From Cytospora piceicola (lineage: Eukaryota; Ascomycota; Sordariomycetes; Diaporthales; Cytosporaceae): DNA of 64,000 nucleotides. Position numbers and translations under genes: made by a program. Below, piece after piece: positions 40,235 to 50,960 of the stretch. The DNA is taken from positions 186,001 through 250,000 of the forward strand of contig JALQBC010000046.1 in the NCBI GenBank assembly GCA_023375675.1. Reading direction: 5' to 3'. The notes under the pieces are model-generated. The model was not told where the DNA came from and searched no databases. It saw nothing but the letters and a program-made list of their open reading frames with translations. The first letter of the stretch is position 1; each line of letters starts with the position of its first letter.

Positions 40235-40945
40235 AGGTTAAGGTTAAGGTTAAGGTTAATAGTTACGTTTAAAGTCCTTACTTATTTTACCGGCTGCCCG
40301 TTACCTTTAACTATTAATAGTATTTATTCCTTATTATTTAATATAACCCGCTAGTAAACCGGTCGTTAAAATTAAGAGAGTAGCTTACTAACGTTTATGT
40401 TAGTTAGTAGTTAAGGTTAGTTAGTAGTTAAGGTCAGTTAGTAGTTAAGGTTAGTTAGATGTTAATTAGTTAAAGCTCGGGCTAGTTAGATATTAAGGTT
40501 AAGGTTAAGGTTAAGGTTAAGGTTAAGGTTAAGGTTAAGGTTAAGGTTAAGGTTAAGGTTATAGTTATAGTCGATAATATTTGATTTAATATAACCCGCT
40601 AGTGAACCGGTCGCTGAAATTAAGAGAGTAGCTTACTAACGTTCATATTAATCAGTTAAGGTCAGTTAGTAGTTAATCAGTTAGAACTTAAGGCTAGTTA
40701 GAACTTAGGGCTAGTTAGAACTTAAGGCTAGTTAGAACTTAGGGCTAGTTAGATATTAAGGTTAAGGTTAAGGTTATAGTTATAGTTAATAACATTTGAT
40801 TTAATATAACTAGCTAGTAAACCGGTCGCTAAAATTAAGAGGCGAGCTTACTAACGTTTAGGTTAGTAAGTACTTAAGAGGTTAAGGTTAAGGTTAAAGT
40901 TAAGGTTAAGGTTAAGGTTAAGGTTAAGGTTAAGGTTACGGTCGA
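40235..40945 (+). repeat. Telomere-like (TTAAGG)n arrays alternating with a core motif
   Basis: Four runs of the hexamer TTAAGG lie at 40,235-40,259, 40,492-40,562 (about 11 copies), 40,754-40,776 and 40,877-40,939. They alternate with copies of a core of about 50 bp at 40,341, 40,590, 40,804 and 40,958 (ATATAACCCGCTAGTAAACC, then GGTCGCTAAAATTAAG). Between them are 17-bp tandem repeats in which CTAGTTAGAACTTAAGG and CTAGTTAGAACTTAGGG alternate (about 40,684-40,750), showing TTAGGG and TTAAGG side by side. The G-rich strand is the plus strand, as at a right chromosome end. Confidence 0.8.
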
Positions 40946-42478
40946 ACATTCGAATCGATATAACCGGCTAGTAAACCGGTCGCTAAAATTAAAAGGCGAG
41001 CTTACTAACCGGCTATATCTGTATAATTATTACTATGTTTATAATTATAGCTATTATAGCTATTATAGCTAAATTAGTTTTAAAGAACGGTACTATAGGT
41101 AGTTATACGTTACGTGCGGCTAAACTGTTTATAAGGTATTATAGCCTAGTATCGCCTTTTCTACTCGGTATAGCCCGGGCTAACTATAAAAGGTATTATA
41201 GCTATACGCTATATGTTTTATATTTCGTAGCGGACCGATTATAAGAGGTATTATAGCTATTACTAAGGTAGTTAGTTCTATAGCGGACCGACTATAAAAA
41301 GTATTATAGTTAGCTATACGTTATATATTCCGTAGTAGACCGACTATAAGAGGTATTATAGCCTCTTATATTACCTTTCTTACTCGGTATAGCCTAAACC
41401 GATTATAAAAGGTATTATAGCTATACGTTATATATTTTATATTCTATAGCGGACCGACTATAAAAGATATTATAGCTATATATTATATACTTTATAGTAA
41501 ACCGACTATAAAAGGTATCGTAGCTATTACTTAGGTAGTTATATATTCTATAGTAAACCGACTATAAAAAAGGTATTATAGTTTAGTATCGCTTTTCTTA
41601 CTCGGTATAGCCTAAACCGACTGTAAAAGGTATTATAGCTATACGTTACGTATTCCGTAGCAGACCGACTATAAAAGGTATTATAGCTATTACCTAAGTA
41701 GTTATATATTCTGTAGCAGACCGACTATAAAAGGTATCGTAGCTATCGTAAATCTTCTGTAACGGACCGGCCGTAAGAGGTATTATACGTAGATCTTCCG
41801 GGGTAAACCGATTATAAGAGGTATTATAGCCTAGTATCGCTTTTCCTACTCGGTATAGCTTAAGCCGATTATAGCGGACCGGCTGTAAAAGCTATCGTAG
41901 TTATTATAAATTTTCCGGGGCGGACCGACCGTAAAATGTATCGTAGCCTAGTATCGCCTTTCTTACTCGGTATAGCCTGGACCGACCGTAAGAGGTATTA
42001 TAGCTATATATCTTCTGTAGCGGACCGACTATAAAGGTATTATAGCCTTTCGTATCGCCTTTCCTACTCGGTATAGCCTAAGCCGGCTATAAAAGGTATT
42101 ATAGTATACGTTATATATTCTGTAGCAGACCGACTATAAAAGGTATTATAGCTTAGTATCGCCTTTCCTACTCGGTATAGCTTAAGCCGACCGTAGCGGA
42201 CCGGCTATAAAATATACTAAAAATACTATTTATACGGCTACGGTAAGATAATTAGTAGTCTATTTAGCGTAATAGAAGCTAAACGATTAAGACTTAAAGG
42301 CTAAAACTCGAGGTCGTTATAAAAGCTAAATAATAAAGACTCGAGGATATACTTTAAAGATAATGTCTGAACTTACGATATATATATTACACTCGAAAAT
42401 ATACTTTAGAAACAGGCTTTAGACTCGAGATATACTTTAAAAACAGGTTTTAAACTCGAAAATATACTTTAAAAACAG
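40870..42478. repeat. Right inverted arm: RIP-mutated satellite
   Basis: Reverse-complement partner of 1-1,556 in the same order: telomere-like array, non-satellite core (about 40,950-41,035), short TAGCTATTA microsatellite, long satellite with CCGTAGCGGACCGACTATAA followed by GGTATTATAG (41,080-42,230), and an outer TATACTTTAAAAACAG region. Position 42,460 pairs with position 1. The arm ends exactly where the LTR starts at 42,479. Confidence 0.85.
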
Positions 42479-42727
42479 TGTTATGACGGTAATCAAAATG
42501 ATTACGGCATAAGGGCTCGATTTCGATTATATAATATTTGTTAATTATCGAAAAGGTTCTGCCTATAGAAGAAAAGAAAGAAGAAACAGAACCTAAAGGC
42601 TAAGCCTAGCTATTTAAACTAAGGTGTAGGTAATTCGAGAAGCTTATCGATAAGGCTAGTAGCAGGGTTAGTGTATAACCTTAACCTTGCTGTTAGTCCT
42701 GTTTCCGTTTGCTTTATAACTATAATA
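42479..42727 (-). repeat. Left LTR (3' LTR of the Gypsy element), 249 bp
   Basis: It starts TGTTATGAC and ends ACTATAATA on the plus strand, and matches 49,495-49,743 along its whole length. It is more heavily mutated than the right LTR in its last 60 bases. There ACCCTAACCCTG has become ACCTTAACCTTG and CAACCATGACA has become TAACTATAATA. Confidence 0.93.
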
Positions 42728-42740
42728 ACCCCCCCTTTAA
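42728..42740 (-). other. Polypurine tract (plus-strand primer site)
   Basis: On the minus strand the 13 bases directly before the left LTR read TTAAAGGGGGGGT. A purine run at this place primes second-strand synthesis in LTR elements and fixes the orientation as minus. Confidence 0.85.
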
Positions 42741-44139
42741 AAAAGCGCAGGGTAAAACTGTAAAAAAGTATAGTGTACGCCCGTGATTGAACTTACGACT
42801 TATACCGACGTAGCGTTTTCCTGGTTAGAAGAGGGATGACCTTAAAGAATAGACTACTACATTAAAGGCCCTTATACCCTGGTTCGTAATCCTCTTTTAC
42901 GCTTAGTTATTAGTAACCTAAGAGCGCTTATAAACGTTAATAGTTATCTTCGTTCCTTTATTTAAATTACTATTATAAGCGGTCGTATCGTCGACTATAT
43001 CGCCGATTACGTCGTTAACTATAAATATACTAATGCTTCGTTTATATACCGATCTGTAAGGAGGTTATCGACCTGTTATATTCTAAGGTATATTATTATT
43101 TAGATATAGAGGTGCTAACTAATCGTTTAATTAGGCATCTAACTAATATTAAAGTCGTTTAAACGGCTCGACGTATTCGGGATATTTTTTATAGTAATTA
43201 CGGAAAGCTACCGAAGCGTTATATAAGTCGGCGGTAAAGTACTATTTAAGATCTTTATCTTAGCCCCTTTACTATATACGGTACTATAGCTTATAATAGT
43301 ATATCCGAGAGGCTAGTACCTGCTCGACTTCTTATTCCTTATCGCTATTTATAATCTCTCTTTTAAGACGTAAGGGTTTCTGCTTCGGAAGCGGGTTTTA
43401 TAGGTCTTTATATAAACGATTAGTATAGAACCTGCGACAGCCTTTCTACGCTAAAGGAACCTCTAAGGTATATAAATTATTCTTAATGTTAATAATCTTA
43501 TACAATTACCGGGTTAACGGAAAATTAAGTTTAATACTAAAACGGTCGGTAGTTTAAGTCTTTTTCACAATAAAGACGTAGTCTTTAATTATAAAGTCTA
43601 AAACTCGACGATATTAGTTTACTTATCGCGTTATTCTGTTTTAAGAGTCTTCTAAGGCTCGTTAGGCCCGATTAATATAGCTTTATATTATCTTTACAGT
43701 AGCTTAAGCCTGTTAACGAAAGAGACGGTCTTATAAAGACTTAAAATTCTAAGTTTAGCTTTCTTAATTAAAATAGAGGTAAGGCCGGAATTTATAATAT
43801 ACCTCGAAAGGTATTAACCTGTCTAATAACTTATAAAAAAGGTAGGCTTAAGTAAAGTCTAAAGCTAAGATTATAAAAGACTAATTATTTTAATAATAAT
43901 TAACGAATAGCCGGAGTCGTTAATCGATTTATTAGTTAAGGTTCTTAACTTATCTAGCAGTTTAAGAATATCCGGCTAAAGCAAGGTTCTACCTAATACC
44001 TATAATCCGGCAGGTCTTGTCTATAAAAGCAAAGATAAATTACAGACCTCGATTAAAGATAATAAATTTAAGTAATCTAAACACTTTAAAAAGTCTTTCG
44101 TAGTATATCCGGGTAGTATCTGCTACTATTACCGTATTA

Positions 44140-44260
44140 GTATAAGAAACGTACTATAACGTTTTAAAAAGACGATCGACGACTACTAAAAGGTTATTAT
44201 AACCTTTATAATCATTAGGTATCTTCTTAAAGTCTATAACCAGATACTGCTAATACCGTT
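44140..44260 (-). pseudogene. Integrase core remnant of the Gypsy element
   Basis: Minus-strand translation gives DFKKIPNDYKGYNNLLVVVD followed by RLFKTL. This matches the integrase catalytic core of Ty3/Gypsy elements, where a D-F-x-x-x-P segment is followed by a G-Y-x-x-(I/L)-L-V-V-V-D-R-L strand. The following codons include a RIP-type TAG. Its place left of the RT motif agrees with the pol order of the Ty3/Gypsy group. Confidence 0.85.
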
Positions 44261-45599
44261 ATAGTAATAATAAAAGATAAAGTAAGCCCGAGGTTTTATT
44301 TTAAGGGTACTTTACCGACCGGCAGGTATAATTAACTATAAAGCGGTAAACGTTTTTGTTTAAGCTTAGCTACTAATACTATTACTATATAAACCCTTTT
44401 ATCTTATTACGTTTAAGGTATACTATAATAATTCTAAAGTAAATGTTATCGATTAAACGCGTTTACAGTTAGTTATAATCGGGGACTATTAGTTATCCGT
44501 TATAGACGATATACTAATTATCTATAAAGGAGAAACTACTAACGTTTTAGTAAGCTTTATTACGATATAATTTAAGCGATAAATGTTCGCGGTTATAATA
44601 AAGTAATAAACTTATTAATTCCGAGCCCGACTATTCTAATAGGTATAAAGGTATGTCCTTTTTACAGTAGGTAACACTTATAGTATTATTAGCTATTAAG
44701 TCGACCGGGTAAAGGTTATATAGCAGATTTAGATCTAGTATATTATAAATATTAAACGTAAAAAGGTTTACCTCCTCTTCCTGTTTACGCTTAAATATAC
44801 GAATTATATAGTATATATTTTATCGCTCCTTCTATAAACGGATATCGTCCGGGTAGCGTAATATAGTATCGGCCGCTATATTCTCTATACCCGGGCGATA
44901 AAAGATTATAAAGTTAAACTATAATAATAAGTCGGCTTAGCTAGCTTACCGACGATTTAAAAAGCGTTTAGTACTAAAGTAGATTAAAGCTCGGTAATCT
45001 GTAATTACCTTAAATAAGGCCGCTTATAGCCTAATTAACTCGGCTTTTTAAAACTTTAAACCTCGGATTATAGCTAAAAGCTCTTTATTATAGATACTAT
45101 AGTTTATCTCGGCCGGTATTATAATTTTAGAGAAAAAACCTACCGGATACTACTTATTATTTTTTATCTAAGTTAATACTCTAGCGACTACTCTGTTTAA
45201 TACGTCTGTTTTTAACTTTATAGGCAGGCCGTATTTAAAATAGGCGAGTATTAGTACTATCGTTAGCCGGTGTTTAAACTCTTTAAATATAGCATTATAA
45301 TCTGCTAACTAATAGAAGCCTTCTCCTTTACAGGTTAGTCGAGTTAAAAGCTTAGCGATTCGGCTATATTCGGGTATAAATCGGCGGTAGAAATTATAAA
45401 ATCCTAAGAATAACTATACCTTTTTTAGTATACTAGGTAAACGTTAATTATAAACTACTATAATCTTTTTAAAGTCGGTAGAAATACCTTTTGTTCCGAC
45501 GATAAACTTTAGAAACTTTATTTAAGTAATATAAAATTCGTACTTTTTTAAATTAGCTTATAGTTTAACGTCTTTTAGTTATTTTAAAACAGTTATTAT

Positions 45600-45770
45600 A
45601 TATCGTATATAATCTTCCTTTATCTTAAAGAAGATAATAATATCGTCGATATAAGTATAGTAAAACTTATTTAAGTAGTCTATTAAAATCCTATTAATAT
45701 ACCGTTAAAAGGTAGCCGGTCTATTTATTAAGCTAAAGGGTATAATCTTATAGCGGTAAGATCTTTATTT
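45600..45770 (-). pseudogene. Reverse transcriptase remnant of the Gypsy element
   Basis: Minus-strand reading gives YKIIPFSLINRPATF, a TAA where Gln-Arg usually follows (CAA to TAA), then INRILIDYLNKF and YTYIDDIIIF. These are the P-F-G-L-x-N-A-P-A-T-F-Q block and the catalytic Y-I-D-D of Ty3/Gypsy reverse transcriptases. The YIDD codons lie at 45,642-45,653. The change of Gly to Ser in the first block and the internal stop fit RIP. Confidence 0.93.
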
Positions 45771-48700
45771 AGTATAGAAAGTAGTAAGGTTTTCGCTACC
45801 GGGGTCTATTCGGATTTTATAAAACGTTTATCGTACGTCGATTTTAATAAAAATAGTTAACTAACTTAGCCGGGCTATAGTTTCGTTAATTAAAGGCAAT
45901 AGATATTAGTCTTTCTCTGTTACCGCGTTTAGTTTCCGGTAGTTTACGTAAAAATATAGCTTTCCTTTAGCTTTAGCGACTATTAAGATAAGAGAGGCCT
46001 ATAGGGTTTTAACAGGTTCGATAAATCTTTTATTTAGGTTGTTTAATATATATACTTTAGTAGCCTTTATTTTTTTTAAAAATATTTTCCGTAAAAGGTT
46101 ATAGCTAACGGCTTTTTCGACCGACGTTTTATCTTTTAATTTAATCTTATAATTATATAAACAGTAAGCCGATAACCGATCTAACTCCGCTTTATTAAAG
46201 GTTCGAAGTAAATAGTAATATTCCTTCGGAACTTATATTAATACTCTTTAATAAAGTTCCTTTTCGTCGAAAGGTATATCTTTAACTTTCTCGTCTCTTT
46301 TATCTTAAATATAACGATCGATTTCGTATAATAAGGTTACTATAACCTTAGAATCGTCCTGTTTTACTATTATTATAAATAATTAAACACTAATAATAAA
46401 GATATCGATATAGCAGCAGGTTTAGCTAATCCTGTCCTTAGTTAAAATATAGTTTCTCTTAGCGTTATATTTATAAAGACGTTATCGCTCCTTTTTCTGC
46501 TCTTCTCGTATATATCGGTATGCTATTCGTTACTTTAGTGTTTAAAACTGTTAAGGTAATATAACGGCAGGCGGTCGTCTTAGCGTCTCTATTAAAACGT
46601 TTTTTATCTTACGGATCCCCTTATCTTAGCAGCGGGAATATATAGCGGGAAGGCGGAGCGGAAAGCCTAGTCGAGACGAGTTTTAAGTAAAGGTGTTCTT
46701 TAAAGCACGGATATGTATATATACCGCTGTTACTATAAAGTCCTCTACCGTGTTACTCTCTTTCGGAGGTATATCTATATACTGTTTTTTTTCCGGAGGG
46801 AAAGGTATTTATTATTTTAATACCTTAAGCTATAATAAAGGTATTTTATAATCCGGCTAAGATTCGGTTAGTTATCCCTTCGAGCCGAAATAATAATGTC
46901 GGCGTCTTATATCGAAGGTTATATTAAAGTCTATAAACTATCGGCGACTAATAATAATATCGTGTTTTATATTTACTACTATTATTAGTAGTTATTTATA
47001 AAGGCGGCTTTAGATAGCGAGGTCGGCTATTAAAGCTACGTTTATTAGCTATAAGGCCTTACCGTTAAATCCCTTTACTAAGTATAAGAAGAATCCTGTA
47101 ATACGTCGGATCTTAAATAAGGTCTTTAGTATTTTTACTGTAAATATTATATTTATAAAAATTAAACCGTTTACTTTTATATCTTTTAATCCTTTCGTAT
47201 ATAAAGTTATTCTATTATATACTATTATATAAGGTAAAAGTAATATATCGCCTCTTATAATCTGTAAAAGGAAATTAAAAGGTATTATTCTATTAACGCT
47301 TAAGTTTATATAGTTAGTTCTGTTATATATCTTTAAAAGGGAGATATCCTTTAGAAAGGAGTTTAATTACCTTAAAGTATTTATTTTTTCGTTTTCGCCT
47401 CGGCTAGCTTATCGGTATTCGAAAGAACTTAGTGTTTATAAACGGCCTTAATCTATACGATATAAGCTTAGCGACGGCTTTTACGGTCGTCTATATTAGT
47501 TCTTTTTAAAAGGTAGAGGTAAGCACGGCTAATATATTTAGTTTACTTATAATTATAGTAAGCGTTTAACTCGAAAAGGTAAATTACTTTATCTTTAAAT
47601 ACTTCGCGCTATTAAATAATTTAAACAGTATTTAGCTTACCGCCTTTCGAAAAGCTGCTAGTATTTCTGTTACTTAAGTTTTAACGAATAGTAGGCTAGC
47701 TGTTAGCTTAGTTATTATTTTAGTTCCGACGGTTAAAACCTTTACTGCTTTCCGAGGTTTTTATAAAACGAAGCTAAGTAGAGCGTTAATTATTATAGTC
47801 GACTTATTAAATAATACGGTAATACTTTTTAAAATTAACTAAAGGGTTAACCTTACTTAAGGTTATAGCGGATTATAACCGAAAAATATTAGCTAGTTTA
47901 TTATAGATCTCCTCTTTTTATTCAGACTTATTAATATATAGTTTACCTGCTAATCCGATAAAGGTATTATAGAAAGTAAAGAAGGTTTTATTAGGTTTTA
48001 TTCTAAGTCCTTTAAACTTCGCTTTAGCTTTTACTAATTTATTCGGATTATTATACTTATTTTTTAACTAGGTTAAAAAACCTTTAAAGGTAGTAATCTA
48101 GTTAAGGTTACCTAACTTAAGGTAAAGGGCTAAGGCGACTACGGCCTGTCTGCCGACGAAAGACTTAATAGTAATTATACGTTATCGATTAGATAAATAG
48201 TAGTTTACGTTTTTTATAAGCTTATTCTCGAATTTACAGATTTAAACTTTAAAAGGAAGGTTTTTATTTTCCTTATTATCGTTATATTAGATAAAAAGGT
48301 CCGGAACCTTAGTAAAACGCCTAACTTTACGTTAAGTACCTCCTTCCGAGTATTTAGTAAACTTAGTACTAAAGGTGTTACGGTTAAGAGGAGGGATAGG
48401 CTAGTTGTTTTTAGAGAACGACGAATTATTGTTTTTAAAAGCTAGCTATAAGGGTAACTAAAGCTGTTCTGCTTTAGCTACCTATCTCCGAAGCCTTTCG
48501 ATTTCGAATTTTACAGAACGTTTTTTCGCTAGTAAGTCGTAAATAGAAAGGTCTTTTTCTTTTAACTATTTATCTTATTCCTATATAGTATTATTAAGTA
48601 AAGTAATCTCTTACTAAACCCGATTATTAATTAAGTAAGAAGTAGTTTTATTTATCTTTTTTACGGTATTTACGAAAACGTTTATAGTACCGTCGAAGTG

Positions 48701-48879
48701 CTTTACCTATAGTTTTATACTATTAAAATTCTTATTAAGTCCTTTAGCTAAAGAGTATAGCTTTATTAAATAGGCTTATTAAGCTTAGTTAAGTATATAC
48801 ATTAGGCTGAATTCTTTATAGAAGATATAAGCATCCTGCTAAAATATTTTCTTAAAGGTTTCTATATTTAAAGGGCCTT

Positions 48880-49387
48880 TTAACTTCTATATCTTTTTTC
48901 CTGCTTCCGTTAAAAGGGCGTAAAGGATACTTTTAGCCTTATAAATCTTACTATAGTAATTAACCTTGTCTTCGATGTCGGCGTTAATCTTACCTATTAT
49001 TAGTCGGTAGCGTAAGGTGTTATTTATCTGTTATTTAAAAATCTCGAGTTTTTCGCACGGTTTCGGTACCGCGGGTTCGTTATTATTATCGTTATTATCG
49101 TCGTCGACGTCGGTATCGTTACTATCGCGTTTTAACGTTTAAGAGGTAGCGGTCGTAACGTTAATCGTCTGTCGAGCGGCTTTAAAGGATTGTCGATAAA
49201 GGTAGGTTTTCAGACGCTTATCGTTACAAAGTATTACCTTATTAACGTTAGCTAAGGAAAACTTAACCTTTTTAACTAGCTTTGCGATAGGCTTAGAGTT
49301 AGACTTAGGCTTAGAATAAGGCCTTTCGGTTGCTTTATCGTAACGGCAGGTTATAAGGTTAAAGGTATCGCCGAATAATCTAGGCAT
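48880..49387 (-). pseudogene. gag remnant of the Gypsy element
   Basis: The reading frame starts with an ATG at 49,387, about 108 bp inside the right LTR, and runs 82 codons to a TAA at 49,139-49,141. It then continues in the same frame through an acidic Asp/Asn stretch and a segment containing LRYRLIIGKINADIEDK and IYKAKSILYALLTEAG. The position next to the 5' LTR and the helical, charged character fit gag. This is the least damaged part of the element, near the block edge. The true start could be further upstream, and the zinc knuckle was not located. Confidence 0.7.
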
Positions 49388-49494
49388 CTCGACGCTAAAC
49401 GCGTCGTCGCTCGCGCCTTTAGCTATCGTGTTCGTTTATTGTAAATGTTTGTTTATATAGCTCTTTTAAGCTGCGAGGGTATTTAGTCTTCGAT

Positions 49495-49743
49495 AATTAT
49501 GACAGTGATTAAAATGATTACGGTATAAGGGCTCGATTTCGATTATGTGATATTTATTAATTATCGAAGAGGTTCTGCTTATAGAAGAAAAGAAAGAAGA
49601 AACAGAACCTAAAGGCTAAGCCTAGCTATTTAAACTAAGGTGTAGGCGATTCGAGAAGCTTATCGATAAGGCTAGTAGTAGGGTTGGTGTGTAACCCTAA
49701 CCCTGCTGCTAGTCCCGCTTCCGTTCGCCCTGCAACCATGACA
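49495..49743 (-). repeat. Right LTR (5' LTR of the Gypsy element), 249 bp
   Basis: Matches 42,479-42,727. It ends CAACCATGACA, the inverted counterpart of the TGTTATG at the outer end of the left LTR. Its first base pair is damaged (AA in place of TG). The last 60 bases keep CpA/TpG sites that are lost in the left copy. The AT-rich block ends at its last base. Confidence 0.93.
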
Positions 49744-50960
49744 AGTGTCTTAGGAGTTAAGACCTGCCGAAAATGGGAAAAAATCGCTCTCGGTTGATAA
49801 GGGGCACTCGACACCAATAATTGCGAGGTGTTATGGTGAACTTCATCATGAGTTGAAGTTGGAAGCCGATCTGTTGGCTCTGGTCCGTGGTGTACCGTCC
49901 CTTTCCCCAAGGCTGGCCGGATAGCCGGTGGGATGGGGAGGTGAAGGGGGATACAATACAGGGTGTGGCCTGTGACTCTCACAAAACCTCGTGGCAAGCT
50001 GACAGCAGAACGTGTCCAGGTGCACCCTTGACTGCCACGCTGGTGGACATGGAACCTCTGGCAGTGGAAATTAGAATGGTTCTTTAGAGTGTGGCCAGGT
50101 GCCATGGAGGTTGGTTACACCCGACGCGCTGGCGCTGTGTTGTCGATTGAGGCTTTCTCGAAAAAAGTGCGAGAGTCGAAGAAGGTGGTACAGAGTACAG
50201 AGACTGGGAGAGTACAACAAACTGTCGGGTAGAGTCTCGTGTGGGCGGAATTAGGGGTTACCGTGTATGTAAGTCTGAGACATTGGCCTGGGTGAGACAT
50301 TCCGAGTTTCCCGCCTTGGGCATATATTTCTTCACAGAGATAGCGCAAAATGTTGCATCCATCGGACGATGAAGAATGGGAGGAAAATCTCGAGAGCTAG
50401 GAAGAGGAGTGTGCACATAAAATGAGGCACTTGTGTAAAAGCTTCCAAGCTTTATACGGACCTCAGGAGTACCTAGGTACTTCGGTACCTATAACCTTGG
50501 AAACTTGAACAAGGAAGGAGCGATTGCCATCATGAACCTTCAGGTCTTGAAGTCAAGAGTTCAGAATGAGTAGGAAGGAACGGAACGGAGCGGGATGTTG
50601 GCTTACCGCTCTGCAATTGCCTTTGCCATACAACTGCTGATAGCTTAACAGCCACTAAACCAATCACCAAAAACCACATATTTCCCTTTATTTCTTCTTC
50701 TTCTTCTCCCACTCCCTTCTTCTCCTGTGAGACCTCATTATCCATCACAGTTACGGGATACACTACAGTGACAATGATAATGGAGCCGCAAGTGGACAAA
50801 CACCCAAGCCGGGGGGTAACGGCGAAGCATGACATTTCCACATGGGCATTGGACCCAGTCTGTGCACTGCAGCAGCAGCTCAGCAGCCCGTCCCTCGAGC
50901 TGCCTTTTCTCTTTCTATCCCCCCCCCCTGTTATTTTGCCCCTCTGATACATGATACTAC
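49744..50960. other. GC-normal intergenic region without a supported gene
   Basis: Composition changes at 49,744 from RIP-type to balanced. Short ORFs exist on both strands but overlap one another, have no recognisable domain and include low-complexity runs, for example the Glu run of a minus-strand ORF at 50,530-50,952, which comes from a (CTT)n tract near 50,693. A C-rich run lies at about 50,920. I cannot support a gene here. Confidence 0.6.
50475..50490. other. Perfect hairpin with TTCG loop, in a GTACCTAGGTAC motif
   Basis: AGGTAC-TTCG-GTACCT forms a six-base stem with a TTCG loop. It overlaps the palindrome GTACCTAGGTAC at 50,469-50,480. From memory, such TACCTAGGTA strings are common in intergenic DNA of Sordariomycetes. 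It could be structural or a regulatory palindrome; there is no direct evidence for either. Confidence 0.4.

Larger units (their letters stand above)
42479..49743 (-). mobile_element. RIP-inactivated Ty3/Gypsy LTR retrotransposon, complete
   Basis: A 7,265-bp element with two 249-bp LTRs, a polypurine tract beside the left LTR, and gag, reverse transcriptase and integrase remnants, all on the minus strand. The right LTR is therefore the 5' LTR. Genes run gag, RT, integrase from right to left, the order of the Ty3/Gypsy group. Many TAA/TAG codons at former CAA or CAG sites show it is dead. No target-site duplication is visible: the five bases left are AACAG and right AGTGT. This suggests recombination or rearrangement after insertion. 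Confidence 0.93.

Noticed and set aside
41035..41244. 69-aa plus-strand ORF in the right arm
   Set aside because: It is a translation of satellite and microsatellite repeats.
41080..42230. CRISPR-like regular array
   Set aside because: The repeat units and intervals are degenerate, there are no unique spacers, and the context is a fungal nuclear satellite.
1..49743. Mitochondrial or plasmid DNA because of low GC
   Set aside because: The Ty3/Gypsy element, CpG retention and CpA loss point to nuclear DNA changed by RIP.
1..49743. Centromere
   Set aside because: RIP-type AT-rich blocks form centromeres in some ascomycetes, but the size and content here do not distinguish a centromere from other silenced DNA.
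42474..49748. AGTGT shared near both LTR ends as a target-site duplication
   Set aside because: To use it the left LTR would have to start two bases inside its TGTTATG terminus, which breaks the inverted TG...CA ends.
49635..50105. 156-aa minus-strand ORF
   Set aside because: It crosses from unique DNA into the LTR, has no recognisable domain, and its C-terminal part is translated LTR sequence.
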